Below, piece after piece: positions 34,350 through 41,770 of a stretch of DNA of 64,000 nucleotides. A program made the translations under genes and the position numbers. The stretch comes from QQWI01 sp964522015 (GTDB taxonomy: Bacteria > Bacillota > Clostridia > Peptostreptococcales > Acidaminobacteraceae). The notes under the pieces are model-generated. The model had not been told where the DNA came from. It saw only the letters and a list, made by a program, of their open reading frames with translations, and ran no database searches. Within the stretch, counting starts at the first letter, position 1, and each line of letters opens with the position of its first letter. The DNA lies in NCBI GenBank assembly GCA_964522015.1, contig CAZFST010000008.1, forward strand, positions 62,001 through 126,000. Reading direction: 5' to 3'.

Positions 34350-35192
34350 TTACCTCCTCAGTAGTGCTGAAACGGCCTGAAACTGGACTTCCGACAAGTG
34401 TTCTTTTGCCAGGGGCAGGGTTTCTTGGGCATAACGGCGATAGGTTTTTTCTAGTTGTGGGGCCTGTTCTTTTAGGGCATCCAAGTGCTTCTGGGTGGTG
34501 GCAGTATCCCCGCGGACTAAGGGGCCAGTGAGAACAGCGTCAAGGGGCAGGCCCTCAAAATTGTCAAGGACGCTGGCCACCAGTTGGTGGATGATTGTTT
34601 TGGCATTTTGCTCCGGTACCCCTGCCAGTTGGTAGGCCTCTAGGGCTGCGGCCAAAAGGGGCACCACAAAGTTTGAGGCCAGCACTGCGGCGCTGTGGTA
34701 CAGGGCGCGACTGGCGGTGGGGATGACTAAGAGCCTGTCGGCGCAGTCTGGCAGGGCCTGTTGCCAAACTGCCAGGGCTTCAGGGACTCCACTAAAACCG
34801 AAAAAGGTGGTGTCAAAGTCCGAGACTTTCTCTGTAATGCTGGCAAAGGCTCTAATAGGGTGGATCGCAGCGCGCAGAACATATTTAGGTGCGCTGCCTA
34901 AGGCCTCTGGACCCAATGCCCCACTTAGATGGCACACCCCTTCTGTGTGGGGAGAAAAGATCAAATGATCACAAACAGTTTGAATTTGGTCATCGGTCAC
35001 AGAGAGAATCAGCCACTGAGACCAGGCCATTAGAGCCTCTTGGGAGATCACATTTTCTTGGCCAAACCGCAACGCTGCCTGGTGACAAGCTTCCTTTTGG
35101 GAATCATAAAAACGGAGTTCGTGACCAGCGTTTTTTAACAGTAGAGCCATACTCAGCCCCGCTTTACCTAAACCGATGATGCCTATTCGCAT
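34350..35192 (-). CDS. Rossmann-fold/DUF2520 protein, candidate ketopantoate reductase
   Basis: 280 residues. The N-terminal NAD(P)-binding loop is GIIGLGKAGLSMALLL; the Rossmann domain runs to about 120, and a helical DUF2520 domain follows (AAIHPIRAFAS, YHSAAVLASNFVVPLLAAA, LTGPLVRGD). Family members are uncharacterised oxidoreductase-like proteins that often sit in pan operons of Firmicutes. No panE is visible here, and the missing step between PanB and PanC is the NADPH reduction of ketopantoate, so that is the natural guess; it is inference from context. AAGGAGGGG precedes the ATG. It is the first gene of the operon, directly after the attenuator-like leader. Confidence 0.85.
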   Translation of the reverse strand: MRIGIIGLGKAGLSMALLLKNAGHELRFYDSQKEACHQAALRFGQENVISQEALMAWSQWLILSVTDDQIQTVCDHLIFSPHTEGVCHLSGALGPEALGSAPKYVLRAAIHPIRAFASITEKVSDFDTTFFGFSGVPEALAVWQQALPDCADRLLVIPTASRALYHSAAVLASNFVVPLLAAALEAYQLAGVPEQNAKTIIHQLVASVLDNFEGLPLDAVLTGPLVRGDTATTQKHLDALKEQAPQLEKTYRRYAQETLPLAKEHLSEVQFQAVSALLRR

Positions 35193-35417
35193 GGGCCCCT
35201 CCTTAAAAATATCATTTCTAAAAAATAAAAAAACTACCAGCCATTGGCCACGTAGTTAGACAAAAACACACAAAAAACGTACTCGTTTGAGTAAGATCCT
35301 GCTGGTTTAATGACTGTCTAACGCCGTCGGCTGAAAGCAATATTTGTTTTTGAAAACTTAACATTTGAAGATTTAATGCTTTACAAAAGGTGCAGCTCGT
35401 TAGATACCGCCCTATGT
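35193..35417 (-). promoter_or_regulatory. Structured 5' leader of the pantothenate operon (riboregulator candidate)
   Basis: About 225 nt between the predicted start of transcription and the DUF2520 ATG. Three segments compete on the minus strand: segment 1 TCTAACG (35404-35398) pairs with segment 2 CGTTAGA (35323-35317); segment 2 GTTAGACA (35322-35315) can instead pair with segment 3 TGTCTAAC (35262-35255), whose end belongs to the terminator stem. Nested inside the 1:2 pairing are GCTG/CAGC and AAAGCA/TGCTTT helices around an A/U-rich core, an aptamer-like layout. ACCAGC in the 2-3 spacer also matches GCTGGT of the terminator. No known riboswitch consensus or T-box was recognised. Confidence 0.65.
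35217..35257 (-). terminator. Attenuator-type terminator just before the pan operon
   Basis: AACTAC and GTAGTT (35257-35252 and 35237-35232 on the minus strand) form the base, with GCC/GGC inside, followed by TTTTTTTATTTTTT. It ends only about 25 nt before the DUF2520 start codon, so it can only act as a conditional terminator. Confidence 0.75.
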
Positions 35418-35423
35418 AGCTTT

Positions 35424-35452
35424 AGTCTATCACAAAGTCTGGTGAAAGACAA
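35424..35452 (-). promoter_or_regulatory. Candidate promoter of the pantothenate operon
   Basis: On the minus strand TTGTCT (35452-35447), 17-bp spacer, TAGACT (35429-35424). The transcript would begin near 35417, just ahead of segment 1 of the leader. The 35453-35605 remainder of the gap shows only AT-rich DNA and the RBS of the next gene. Confidence 0.6.
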
Positions 35453-35605
35453 ATATCCCTGGTGGATTTTTTATCTATGTCTGAACGTTTTTTATTAATA
35501 TCTAATATTTTTTTTTGTGAAAAAAGATGATTCCATTATAAAGATTGGGTATAAAGCCATTAACACGAGCAGTTTGAGTTCAAGTGTTTTTTTTGGGGGG
35601 ATCAT

Positions 35606-37657
35606 ATGTTTAGTAAAATGAAATTTATTCGAAACAAACTGCTTTTCGGAATTATACCAACTGTATTCATTGCATTTTTAGCCCTAGCAATCTTGATCAC
35701 ATTAAGTGCGCAAACAGTCATCAATCAGGAGGTTTCAGAAAAAGTTAAAAAGCAAGTGGATTTTGCAAGAGAACAAGTGGTTGGACATCTAGTCGGTCAT
35801 ATGAAATTGCCAGTTGGTCTCGCAAAAACGGTAGAAGCCACAGGGATTACCGAAGAAAGCAAAGTTGCCCTGACTGAACTGGTAAAGAAAATGCCCGCAA
35901 CCAATGATGATACTCTAGGAACAGGGATTTTCATGGCGTCACAATATGGTGGTCAATACTACTGTCCCTATGCCTATAAATCAGATTCTGAGATTGTCTA
36001 TACAGAAGATTATTTTGCAGACAACACTCAAGAAGGTTGGTATTTAGTTGGGGAGACTAAGGAGCCTGTTGGTTGGACAGACCCTTACTATGACCCAGCC
36101 AGTAATATTACCATGATTACCGCAGCCTCACCCATTAGAGATACTGAAGGGAAAATGATTGGCGTGGCCACTGCCGATTTGGATTTTACCAATGTTCAAA
36201 AGATCATGTCTGGCATTAGTGTTGGTAAAGCTGGCTATGCAATGCTCATCACAAAGGATGGTGGGTTTTTAAGCAAAGGCAAAGAAGAAATAAAAGCAGA
36301 CGATCAGGGTATTTACCCTAACATTACAAAAGATAAAAACGAATCTTTAGCCCTAATGGGCAAAGAGGCCATCAAGAACAAAAGTGGTGTTTCATCTTTT
36401 TTAGATTCAAATGGGAAGCAACTGGTTTATTATTCCGAAATCCCACTTGTAGGCTGGATTATCCTACTCACCATACCTGAAAGCGAAATTTTAGAGCCGG
36501 TTCGGGCGATTACAATCCAAGTGATCATGGTGACAGTGGGTGCTTTATTCATCTTGGTATTACTCGTTGTCCTTGTCTCAAGAAGTATTACAAAACCTCT
36601 GAATCCTCTAAGAATAGATATAGAAGCAATTTCTAAGGGGGATTTCACCCGAGATATTGCTATTCATTCTGCTGATGAAATTGGACAAATTGCCCATTCG
36701 GTCAATGAAATGGTTACAGGACTAAGAGATATTATGCATGAAATCACGGCCAATGCCACAACATTAGCCTCTACAGCAGAAGAACTAGAAGTATCTGCAT
36801 CTCAAAATGGACAGGCTGTGGAACAAGTGGCTGAAGCTGCAACGCAAATATCTAGTTCAAATTTGGATATATCAAAGGTGACCCAATCCCTAGAACACAT
36901 GATAGGTGATGTACGCCAACTTTCACAAAAAATCGAAACCCAGATGACAAGTGTCAGTGATTCACTGGGGCATGTAGATCATTTATCAAAAGATAGCGGT
37001 GAGTCCGTCTCTTCATTAATCACGGCAATGGCCCAGGTTTTTAAAGATATCAATAACCTGTCTGTAGTGATGGAAAATCTCACAGAACAATCCATTCAAA
37101 TCAACAGTATTGTTGAAACGATTCAAGGGATTTCAGGACAGACAAATTTATTGGCCCTTAATGCTTCTATTGAAGCAGCCAGAGCCGGCGAAGCAGGTAG
37201 AGGCTTTGCAGTCGTGGCCGATGAAATTCGGAAATTGGCTGAGCAATCATCCACTTCAGCCAACCGTATTTCTGGCATTATCGCTGAAGTTAGCAAAGTC
37301 ACCAAAGATGCCAATGACTCTACTGGCTCAGTAGTGACTTCTATTGACGCTGGACAAGTGGCCTTGACCCAGGTCAGCGAGACCTTTCAAAAGATCATTC
37401 AAAATATATCTGAAATTAATGGTCTCGTATCAAACGCTGATCGCTTAGCAAAAGACATCAATAGTCAATCTAGTAAGGTTAACGAGTCCGCTATAGAACT
37501 GGGGCATCTTACAGATAAATCTGCAGAAGAAACCGCTTCAATTGCGGCAGCCACTGAAGAACAATTGGCATCTGTTGAAGAGCAAACATCAGCAACGATC
37601 AGCTTGGCGCAAATGGCAGAGGGACTTAAAGAAAAAATCAGTATTTTTAAAGTCTAG
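35606..37657 (+). CDS. Methyl-accepting chemotaxis protein with dCache sensor
   Basis: 683 residues with GGGGGGATC before the ATG. TM1 is about 14-36; the extracellular part (about 37-300) is a double-Cache domain with YYCPYAYKSDSEI, GWTDPYYDPAS and MITAASPIRDTEGKMIGVATADLD, patterns of dCache_1 ligand-binding proteins. TM2 is about 304-326, then HAMP (ITKPLNPLRIDIEAISKGDFTRD). The signalling tip is near 509-545 (QTNLLALNASIEAARAGEAG, then FAVVADEIRKLAEQS). dCache domains bind small molecules such as amino acids; no amino-acid motif could be scored by eye. Confidence 0.94.
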   Translation: MFSKMKFIRNKLLFGIIPTVFIAFLALAILITLSAQTVINQEVSEKVKKQVDFAREQVVGHLVGHMKLPVGLAKTVEATGITEESKVALTELVKKMPATNDDTLGTGIFMASQYGGQYYCPYAYKSDSEIVYTEDYFADNTQEGWYLVGETKEPVGWTDPYYDPASNITMITAASPIRDTEGKMIGVATADLDFTNVQKIMSGISVGKAGYAMLITKDGGFLSKGKEEIKADDQGIYPNITKDKNESLALMGKEAIKNKSGVSSFLDSNGKQLVYYSEIPLVGWIILLTIPESEILEPVRAITIQVIMVTVGALFILVLLVVLVSRSITKPLNPLRIDIEAISKGDFTRDIAIHSADEIGQIAHSVNEMVTGLRDIMHEITANATTLASTAEELEVSASQNGQAVEQVAEAATQISSSNLDISKVTQSLEHMIGDVRQLSQKIETQMTSVSDSLGHVDHLSKDSGESVSSLITAMAQVFKDINNLSVVMENLTEQSIQINSIVETIQGISGQTNLLALNASIEAARAGEAGRGFAVVADEIRKLAEQSSTSANRISGIIAEVSKVTKDANDSTGSVVTSIDAGQVALTQVSETFQKIIQNISEINGLVSNADRLAKDINSQSSKVNESAIELGHLTDKSAEETASIAAATEEQLASVEEQTSATISLAQMAEGLKEKISIFKV

Positions 37658-37725
37658 GGGTATTTGAGAAGATCAGATGAACTCCCTTGACCTATCTTTA
37701 CTCTAGTCCCTATTATCTTCAATCA

Positions 37726-37773
37726 AATAGCTCACATTTAATAGAAATCTATTAAATGTGAGCTATTATTTTT
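37726..37773 (+). terminator. Terminator of the dCache chemoreceptor gene
   Basis: A perfect 19-bp stem, 37726-37744 with 37749-37767 (AATAGCTCACATTTAATAG and its complement), loop AAAT, followed by ATTTTTG. It lies between the converging chemoreceptor and acyltransferase genes and may serve both. Confidence 0.8.
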
Positions 37774-37774
37774 G

Positions 37775-38488
37775 TCATAGCAATGGACTTATTTCTTCAT
37801 AAAACCCGCGGTATTCATTTGGCAAAAGCGCGGCAATCCCCGTCATGATATGATTTAAGCAATTTGTCTCCCAGTTGTCTTTAGTCTCCTCTACATCTTT
37901 TTCAGGCAGATTAAATGCTTTGCCAATATTAATGGTGATGTTAGCATCACAAAAGGCTTCTTTGCCCATTTCTTTATTAATGGGAAGAAATTTTTCGGTA
38001 CCGCAAATGCCAATTGGTACAATTGGTGCATTGGTTAACTTGGCAAAGAGTAAGACACCTTTTTTTCCTTCTAGCATCTTTGAAGTTCTACTACGTGTGC
38101 CTTCTGGAAATATTAAAATGCTATTGCCTTCTTTTACGGCACTGAGTACCTTTCTAATGGCATCCTTATCTGGTGAGTTTGGTGTGATTGGTATCGATCT
38201 CACGATTTTGAAGCCTAAATTAGTCAGAGAATTGGCCTCTAATTTTTTCCCAGCTATAAAGATGATTTTCTCTTTTTCAAGAACTTTATTGAGCACCAAC
38301 CCATCGGAATTGCTCAGGTGGTTGCAGACAAATATATAGGGTCTTTTAAAGTCACTATTTAGATTTTCCATACCGTTTACAACTAAACTAACATGCCTTT
38401 TAACCTGAATATCAACATATGACTTAACGAACTTTCTCATTAGCGGTTCTGGTAATCTGTTGACAACCTGCAATAATAACTGATTCAT
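37775..38488 (-). CDS. plsC: 1-acyl-sn-glycerol-3-phosphate acyltransferase
   Basis: 237 residues from the ATG at 38488 (GAAGGG 12 nt upstream); the ATG at 38542 gives 255 residues and cannot be excluded. PlsC motifs: NHLSNSDG (the HX4D catalytic motif), the second block around FKIVRSIPI, FPEGTRSRT (acceptor-phosphate binding) and APIVPIGICGT. It acylates lysophosphatidic acid to phosphatidic acid at the membrane. No transmembrane helix is obvious. It is a single gene converging on the chemoreceptor. Confidence 0.87.
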   Translation of the reverse strand: MNQLLLQVVNRLPEPLMRKFVKSYVDIQVKRHVSLVVNGMENLNSDFKRPYIFVCNHLSNSDGLVLNKVLEKEKIIFIAGKKLEANSLTNLGFKIVRSIPITPNSPDKDAIRKVLSAVKEGNSILIFPEGTRSRTSKMLEGKKGVLLFAKLTNAPIVPIGICGTEKFLPINKEMGKEAFCDANITINIGKAFNLPEKDVEETKDNWETNCLNHIMTGIAALLPNEYRGFYEEISPLL

Positions 38489-38683
38489 TTTTGTACCAAA
38501 CCCTTCGTAATATTCTGCAATAGTTAGAAAATGCAACATCAAAATCCAGATAAATCGAAGTGAATCGACTCACTCACATTCTAACAGTTTACATTCTTCC
38601 ATGCTACTGGACTCTTACAAAAGAGTCATTTAGCCTCGCCAAGTTGCTTTTTTATGATCAACACAAATATTAACGCAAATCAA

Positions 38684-38712
38684 TTGACAATTTAAATACT
38701 ATGAAATATTAT
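38684..38712 (+). promoter_or_regulatory. Promoter of the HTH/HExxH gene pair
   Basis: TTGACA (38684-38689), 17-bp spacer, TATTAT (38707-38712): a near-consensus sigma-A promoter. The start codon is 46 bp downstream, behind GAGAGG. Confidence 0.7.
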
Positions 38713-38758
38713 GAAAATGGATGAATAATAACGAAAAAAATTCAAAAGAGAGGTAACC

Positions 38759-39202
38759 ATGTTAACTTTAAAAGATCTGGCAAGTATGACTAACATGACT
38801 CCCCGTACCATTCAGAACTACTTGGCAAAAGGTTTATTGAAAGGCATTAAAGTTGGGGGTCAATGGCGCTTTACTGAAGAGCAAATAGAGGCCTTTTACA
38901 ATCAAGGGCCGGTTGCTGATACCTTAAAGGTGGTACAGGACCACCGCTTGAATACTCAAGTTGAAAGTCACATGATTCCCGATCATCGTTTGAGTACACT
39001 GACTGCCATATGGGATGTTAAAATTGAAGATGAGAAGCCTCTTAAACTGCTGGTTGATCAACTGACGACTGTGATTCGAGAGGAAATTAAAAGTGGCCTG
39101 GATAACTTCAGTTTCAACTATAATGAACAACAGCAACTTGCCCGTTTTACCTTTATTGGCGAAACAGAAACCATTAAAAGACTCCTGGAGGTTCTACAAT
39201 GA
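38759..39202 (+). CDS. Excisionase/MerR-type HTH protein
   Basis: 147 residues. Residues 1-50 (LTLKDLASMTNMTPRTIQNYLAK, GLLKGIKVGGQWRFTEEQIEAF in two parts) are a helix_turn_helix type 17 DNA-binding domain. The rest (51-147) is acidic, with no recognised fold, and may be a sensing or dimerisation domain. The TGA stop overlaps the ATG of the next gene (ATGA), so the HTH protein and the HExxH protein are made from one message with coupled translation. The best inference is a regulator dedicated to its partner or to the same promoter. Confidence 0.85.
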   Translation: MLTLKDLASMTNMTPRTIQNYLAKGLLKGIKVGGQWRFTEEQIEAFYNQGPVADTLKVVQDHRLNTQVESHMIPDHRLSTLTAIWDVKIEDEKPLKLLVDQLTTVIREEIKSGLDNFSFNYNEQQQLARFTFIGETETIKRLLEVLQ

Positions 39203-40293
39203 CATCTCAGAACCTTGTTTCCTTACATAGTGCTATCGCTCAGCGCATTAGTACACTGGATTTCACTGCCCTATGGCCTAATTTTACGGTTTGCCCCTTT
39301 GCCCTCTACACGGATGAAGTCATTGCTCTGGATTCCCATTGTATACCACACAACCCAAAATTCATTGGGAACACCACCATTGAATTCGATGGCGAACAAA
39401 TAGCCATTTGGAATATTCCTGATGATTTCCAAGATGATTCGGATTCCCTCGACAATCTTTCAAGTGGTATCGTACACGAAATGTTCCATGCATTTCAGGT
39501 AATTTGCGGGGACACCCGTTATCCTAATGATCTGAAGCTAATGTGCTGGAAACCGACGCTCCAGGAGCTCCAGATGAAGCGTGCTGAGATTTTTGCCTTG
39601 GTCAATGCAGTGACACAACCAATTGTGCAACTAGCCGAAGAAAGTCTTGTTCACTTTGCAACTGCACGTTTTGAGCGCCTAAAATTGGCCGATAACGGCC
39701 TATGTGAAGAATTGGCCATTGAGTGTTTAGAAGGACTGGCAGAATATGTCGGTATGAAAGCACTTCGTCAGCTAAATTCCATGGCCTGGGAAGAAAAATA
39801 CCTAAAGCATTTAGAGACCTGTCTTTACGAGGATACGCACCTATCACCGAGGACAAGCGGCTATGCATCAGGGACTTTGTTTTTTATGCTGCTCGAACGC
39901 TTCAAACTGATTGACACACTCAAAACCATTAGCGACGATGGCAAGACCACTTACTTTGAGCAAATTGATTGGCAGCGCTTTGGGGTAAATGCCACTGAGA
40001 TGCGACTTGCCAATATTTATGACAATCATCTGAAAAAGCGTCAACTGGCAATCGAACAATTCTTGGCTAATGACTATGCCTACGCCATTTTTGATGGCAC
40101 CATTGTAGGCTATGACCCTATCAACACCACCCGACATGACGATTTGCTGCTTTGTCATCATTTTGTGATGGTGAAGGAAACAGATGAGATTGCGTCAAAT
40201 GCCAATTCTAGTCCACACTTTATCAAAGGACCCGTGCTTTTAAGCATGAAAAAAGCCAGTCCTAATAGTATTCTAGGCTACTGGCATCTTTAG
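39199..40293 (+). CDS. Putative zinc metallopeptidase (HExxH) of unknown family
   Basis: 364 residues. It has no signal peptide. A zinc-binding HExxH motif is present as HEMFHAFQ at residues 93-97 within GIVHEMFHAFQVICGD, and about 80 residues later ECLEGLAEYVGMKAL (175-189) offers a third Glu ligand, as in gluzincin-type proteases. The spacing and surroundings do not match the ImmA/IrrE family that is usually paired with HTH repressors. A cytoplasmic protease that cleaves or releases its HTH partner would fit the operon, but that is conjecture. The RBS (CTGGAGG) lies in the end of the HTH gene. Confidence 0.7.
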   Translation: MTSQNLVSLHSAIAQRISTLDFTALWPNFTVCPFALYTDEVIALDSHCIPHNPKFIGNTTIEFDGEQIAIWNIPDDFQDDSDSLDNLSSGIVHEMFHAFQVICGDTRYPNDLKLMCWKPTLQELQMKRAEIFALVNAVTQPIVQLAEESLVHFATARFERLKLADNGLCEELAIECLEGLAEYVGMKALRQLNSMAWEEKYLKHLETCLYEDTHLSPRTSGYASGTLFFMLLERFKLIDTLKTISDDGKTTYFEQIDWQRFGVNATEMRLANIYDNHLKKRQLAIEQFLANDYAYAIFDGTIVGYDPINTTRHDDLLLCHHFVMVKETDEIASNANSSPHFIKGPVLLSMKKASPNSILGYWHL

Positions 40294-40381
40294 AGGCGCT
40301 ACTAGTACAGTGGAAAAAATGTCAAATGTTAAACGGACAATCTAACAAAACAAGATTGGAATATCTCACAAAAGAAGTCCC

Positions 40382-40410
40382 TTGCAACTCTTAAGTTGCT
40401 CATGTATAAT
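40382..40410 (+). promoter_or_regulatory. Promoter of the candidate small RNA
   Basis: TTGCAA (40382-40387), 17-bp spacer, TATAAT (40405-40410): consensus -10 with optimal spacing. It lies in the gap after the HExxH gene. Confidence 0.75.
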
Positions 40411-40416
40411 GTAGAA

Positions 40417-40499
40417 GAACCGAGAAATCGAGTTTACCCTCGATTTCACACAATACCCCAAGTGGCAAGAAGACATGTAAATGTCTTTTTGCTTTTTTT
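40417..40499 (+). ncRNA. Candidate trans-acting small RNA (about 83 nt)
   Basis: Predicted from promoter to terminator with no reading frame. Hairpin 1 is GAAATCGAG (40424-40432) with CTCGATTTC (40439-40447), loop TTTACC. An unpaired stretch follows, ACACAATACCCCAAGTG, with a C-rich core that could bind Shine-Dalgarno sequences, a feature of RsaE/RoxS-type sRNAs. Hairpin 2 is a rho-independent terminator: GCAAGAAGACAT (40465-40476) with ATGTCTTTTTGC (40481-40492), one G-U pair, loop GTAA, then seven T. Primary sequence similarity to RoxS beyond the CCCC core was not seen. Confidence 0.65.
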
Positions 40500-40520
40500 G
40501 CGTGGTTTTTGAAAAGCACT

Positions 40521-40555
40521 AAAAAAGGCCTCCCAGACGATGCCTGAGGACCTTT
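40521..40555 (-). terminator. Terminator of the zinc-ribbon miniprotein gene
   Basis: On the minus strand AAAGG-T-CCTC pairs with GAGG-CCTTT (one bulged T) and is followed by TTTTTT. It stands back to back with the terminator of the small RNA. Confidence 0.65.
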
Positions 40556-40612
40556 CTCGTTTCGCTTATTTGATTTGGTTCGACTTTGTTTTGGTTCGGC
40601 ATAAGCGTGCTC

Positions 40613-40801
40613 TTAATGCTCCATTGTACCATCTGTATAAAGCATTTTATATTCTTCGTCAACGTTTGTGTTGCACTTTGTACATAGACCATATTGATCA
40701 AGCTTGCTATCGTCCCCACATCTACGGCAGACAGTTGCCGCCACTATTGTTATTGTTGCTACCACTTCCAGTTTCACTGCTTCTCGTTTTGTCACAATCA
40801 T
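40613..40801 (-). CDS. Small zinc-ribbon protein
   Basis: 62 residues from the ATG at 40801, with GGAGG seven nt upstream; the longer frame to 40843 would read through the RBS. Residues about 25-43 form a treble-clef or ribbon-like Cys4 motif, CRRCG and CTKC, spaced by 12 residues. The N-terminal 20 residues are mildly hydrophobic (VVATITIVAATV). It has a 12-bp palindrome in its promoter region and its own terminator, so it looks like a real gene and not a shadow frame. Function unknown. Confidence 0.7.
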   Translation of the reverse strand: MIVTKREAVKLEVVATITIVAATVCRRCGDDSKLDQYGLCTKCNTNVDEEYKMLYTDGTMEH

Positions 40802-40832
40802 GGGGTAACCTCCTAGGTTTTCGTTTGGTATT

Positions 40833-40844
40833 ATTGTATACAAT
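40833..40844. promoter_or_regulatory. 12-bp palindrome upstream of the zinc-ribbon gene
   Basis: ATTGTATACAAT is a perfect palindrome 32 bp before the start codon. On the minus strand TACAAT within it could serve as a -10, which would make the palindrome an operator; a -35 is not clear. Confidence 0.35.
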
Positions 40845-40890
40845 CATTTCTTAATCCAATAATACCATCGAAAGTGAAGGTTGTAAAGCA

Positions 40891-40917
40891 AAAACCTGCA
40901 GTTTTTCTGCAGGTTTT
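40891..40917 (-). terminator. Terminator of the addBA-cysQ operon
   Basis: AAAACCTGCAG (40891-40901) and CTGCAGGTTTT (40907-40917), 11-bp stem, 5-nt loop; on the minus strand followed by GCTTTA. Confidence 0.7.
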
Positions 40918-40966
40918 ACGCCATTTTAGCTTTATTTGAGTGGTTCAAGAAACGAAACTTGCATTA

Positions 40967-41770
40967 TCAAAGCAGTAATGCTTCTCGTTGATTAATCACA
41001 TAAAAGCCCAAACGATTAATCACATCCCTACGGTTATAAGTGAAAAGACTACCGTCTAGCTGCCTTACTTCTCCCCCCGCTTCATGAACAATTAAGTCCA
41101 TTGGGGCTGTGTCCCATTCTGAGGTTTCGCCAAACCGGTAATACCCATGGGCTTCACCCCTTGCTATCAAACACCCTTTGTAGCAGCTCCCCACCAAGCG
41201 TACCTGTGAAATGCGATCTTTATGGTTTGCTTCCAATGCTAAATGTTGTTCGGAGTGGCTAAAGCGACTTTTTAGGAGCACCAAACCACTTAGTGCCTCG
41301 CTGACCTTAAGGGCTGTTGTAACCTCGTCTTTTATCAGGAACGCCCCTTGACCTTGGTATGCGTAATAGAATTCTGATTTCATGGGGATATAAATCGCCC
41401 CGAAGAGCGGCCTGCCAGCTTCTATCAAAGCGATGTTTATTGCAAATTCGTCGGTCTTTGCAATAAAATCCTTGGTCCCATCCAAGGGGTCCACAAGCCA
41501 AATCCTATTGGCTTGAAACCTGGAGCCATCGTCAATGGTCTCTTCTGAGAGAATGGGTAGGGCTTCTAGCTCTGTGAGACCAGCTCTGAGTAATGAGTCG
41601 GAAGCGAGATCTGCCTGTGTCACCGGTGACTCATCGCTTTTAAGCACCATTGCCTGCGCTGTTTCACTGCCATAATAGGATTTTATCACCTGGGCACTGG
41701 CTTCACAGAGAATTAAAATCTGCTGGGTAGTCCATGGCCATTTTATTTGGTTCATATCACTTTGTGTCAT
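40967..41770 (-). CDS. cysQ: 3'(2'),5'-bisphosphate nucleotidase / inositol monophosphatase family
   Basis: 267 residues from the ATG at 41770, which overlaps the addA stop codon (ATGA). Metal-binding motifs: the EE pair in ILSEETIDDG, WLVDPLDGTKDFI (DPLDGT signature) and EWDTAPMDLIVHEAGG. The KD after DGT and the overall length favour the CysQ branch, which hydrolyses adenosine 3',5'-bisphosphate (pAp), over true inositol phosphatases, but the split is not absolute. Last gene of the DUF1461-addB-addA-cysQ operon; a terminator follows. Confidence 0.87.
   Translation of the reverse strand: MTQSDMNQIKWPWTTQQILILCEASAQVIKSYYGSETAQAMVLKSDESPVTQADLASDSLLRAGLTELEALPILSEETIDDGSRFQANRIWLVDPLDGTKDFIAKTDEFAINIALIEAGRPLFGAIYIPMKSEFYYAYQGQGAFLIKDEVTTALKVSEALSGLVLLKSRFSHSEQHLALEANHKDRISQVRLVGSCYKGCLIARGEAHGYYRFGETSEWDTAPMDLIVHEAGGEVRQLDGSLFTYNRRDVINRLGFYVINQREALLL

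Noticed and set aside
35193..35417. pan-operon leader considered as a T-box
   Set aside because: No T-box consensus (AGGGTGGNACCGCG) before the terminator and no Stem I/specifier layout; only AGGGCGGTAT near the 5' end looks faintly similar.
35453..35605. c-di-GMP riboswitch upstream of the dCache chemoreceptor
   Set aside because: The sequence has none of the conserved c-di-GMP-I or -II core elements; it is AT-rich only.
39199..40293. HExxH protein considered as an ImmA/IrrE-type protease
   Set aside because: Too long, no ImmA-like flanking residues, and the HTH partner is excisionase-type, not Xre-type.
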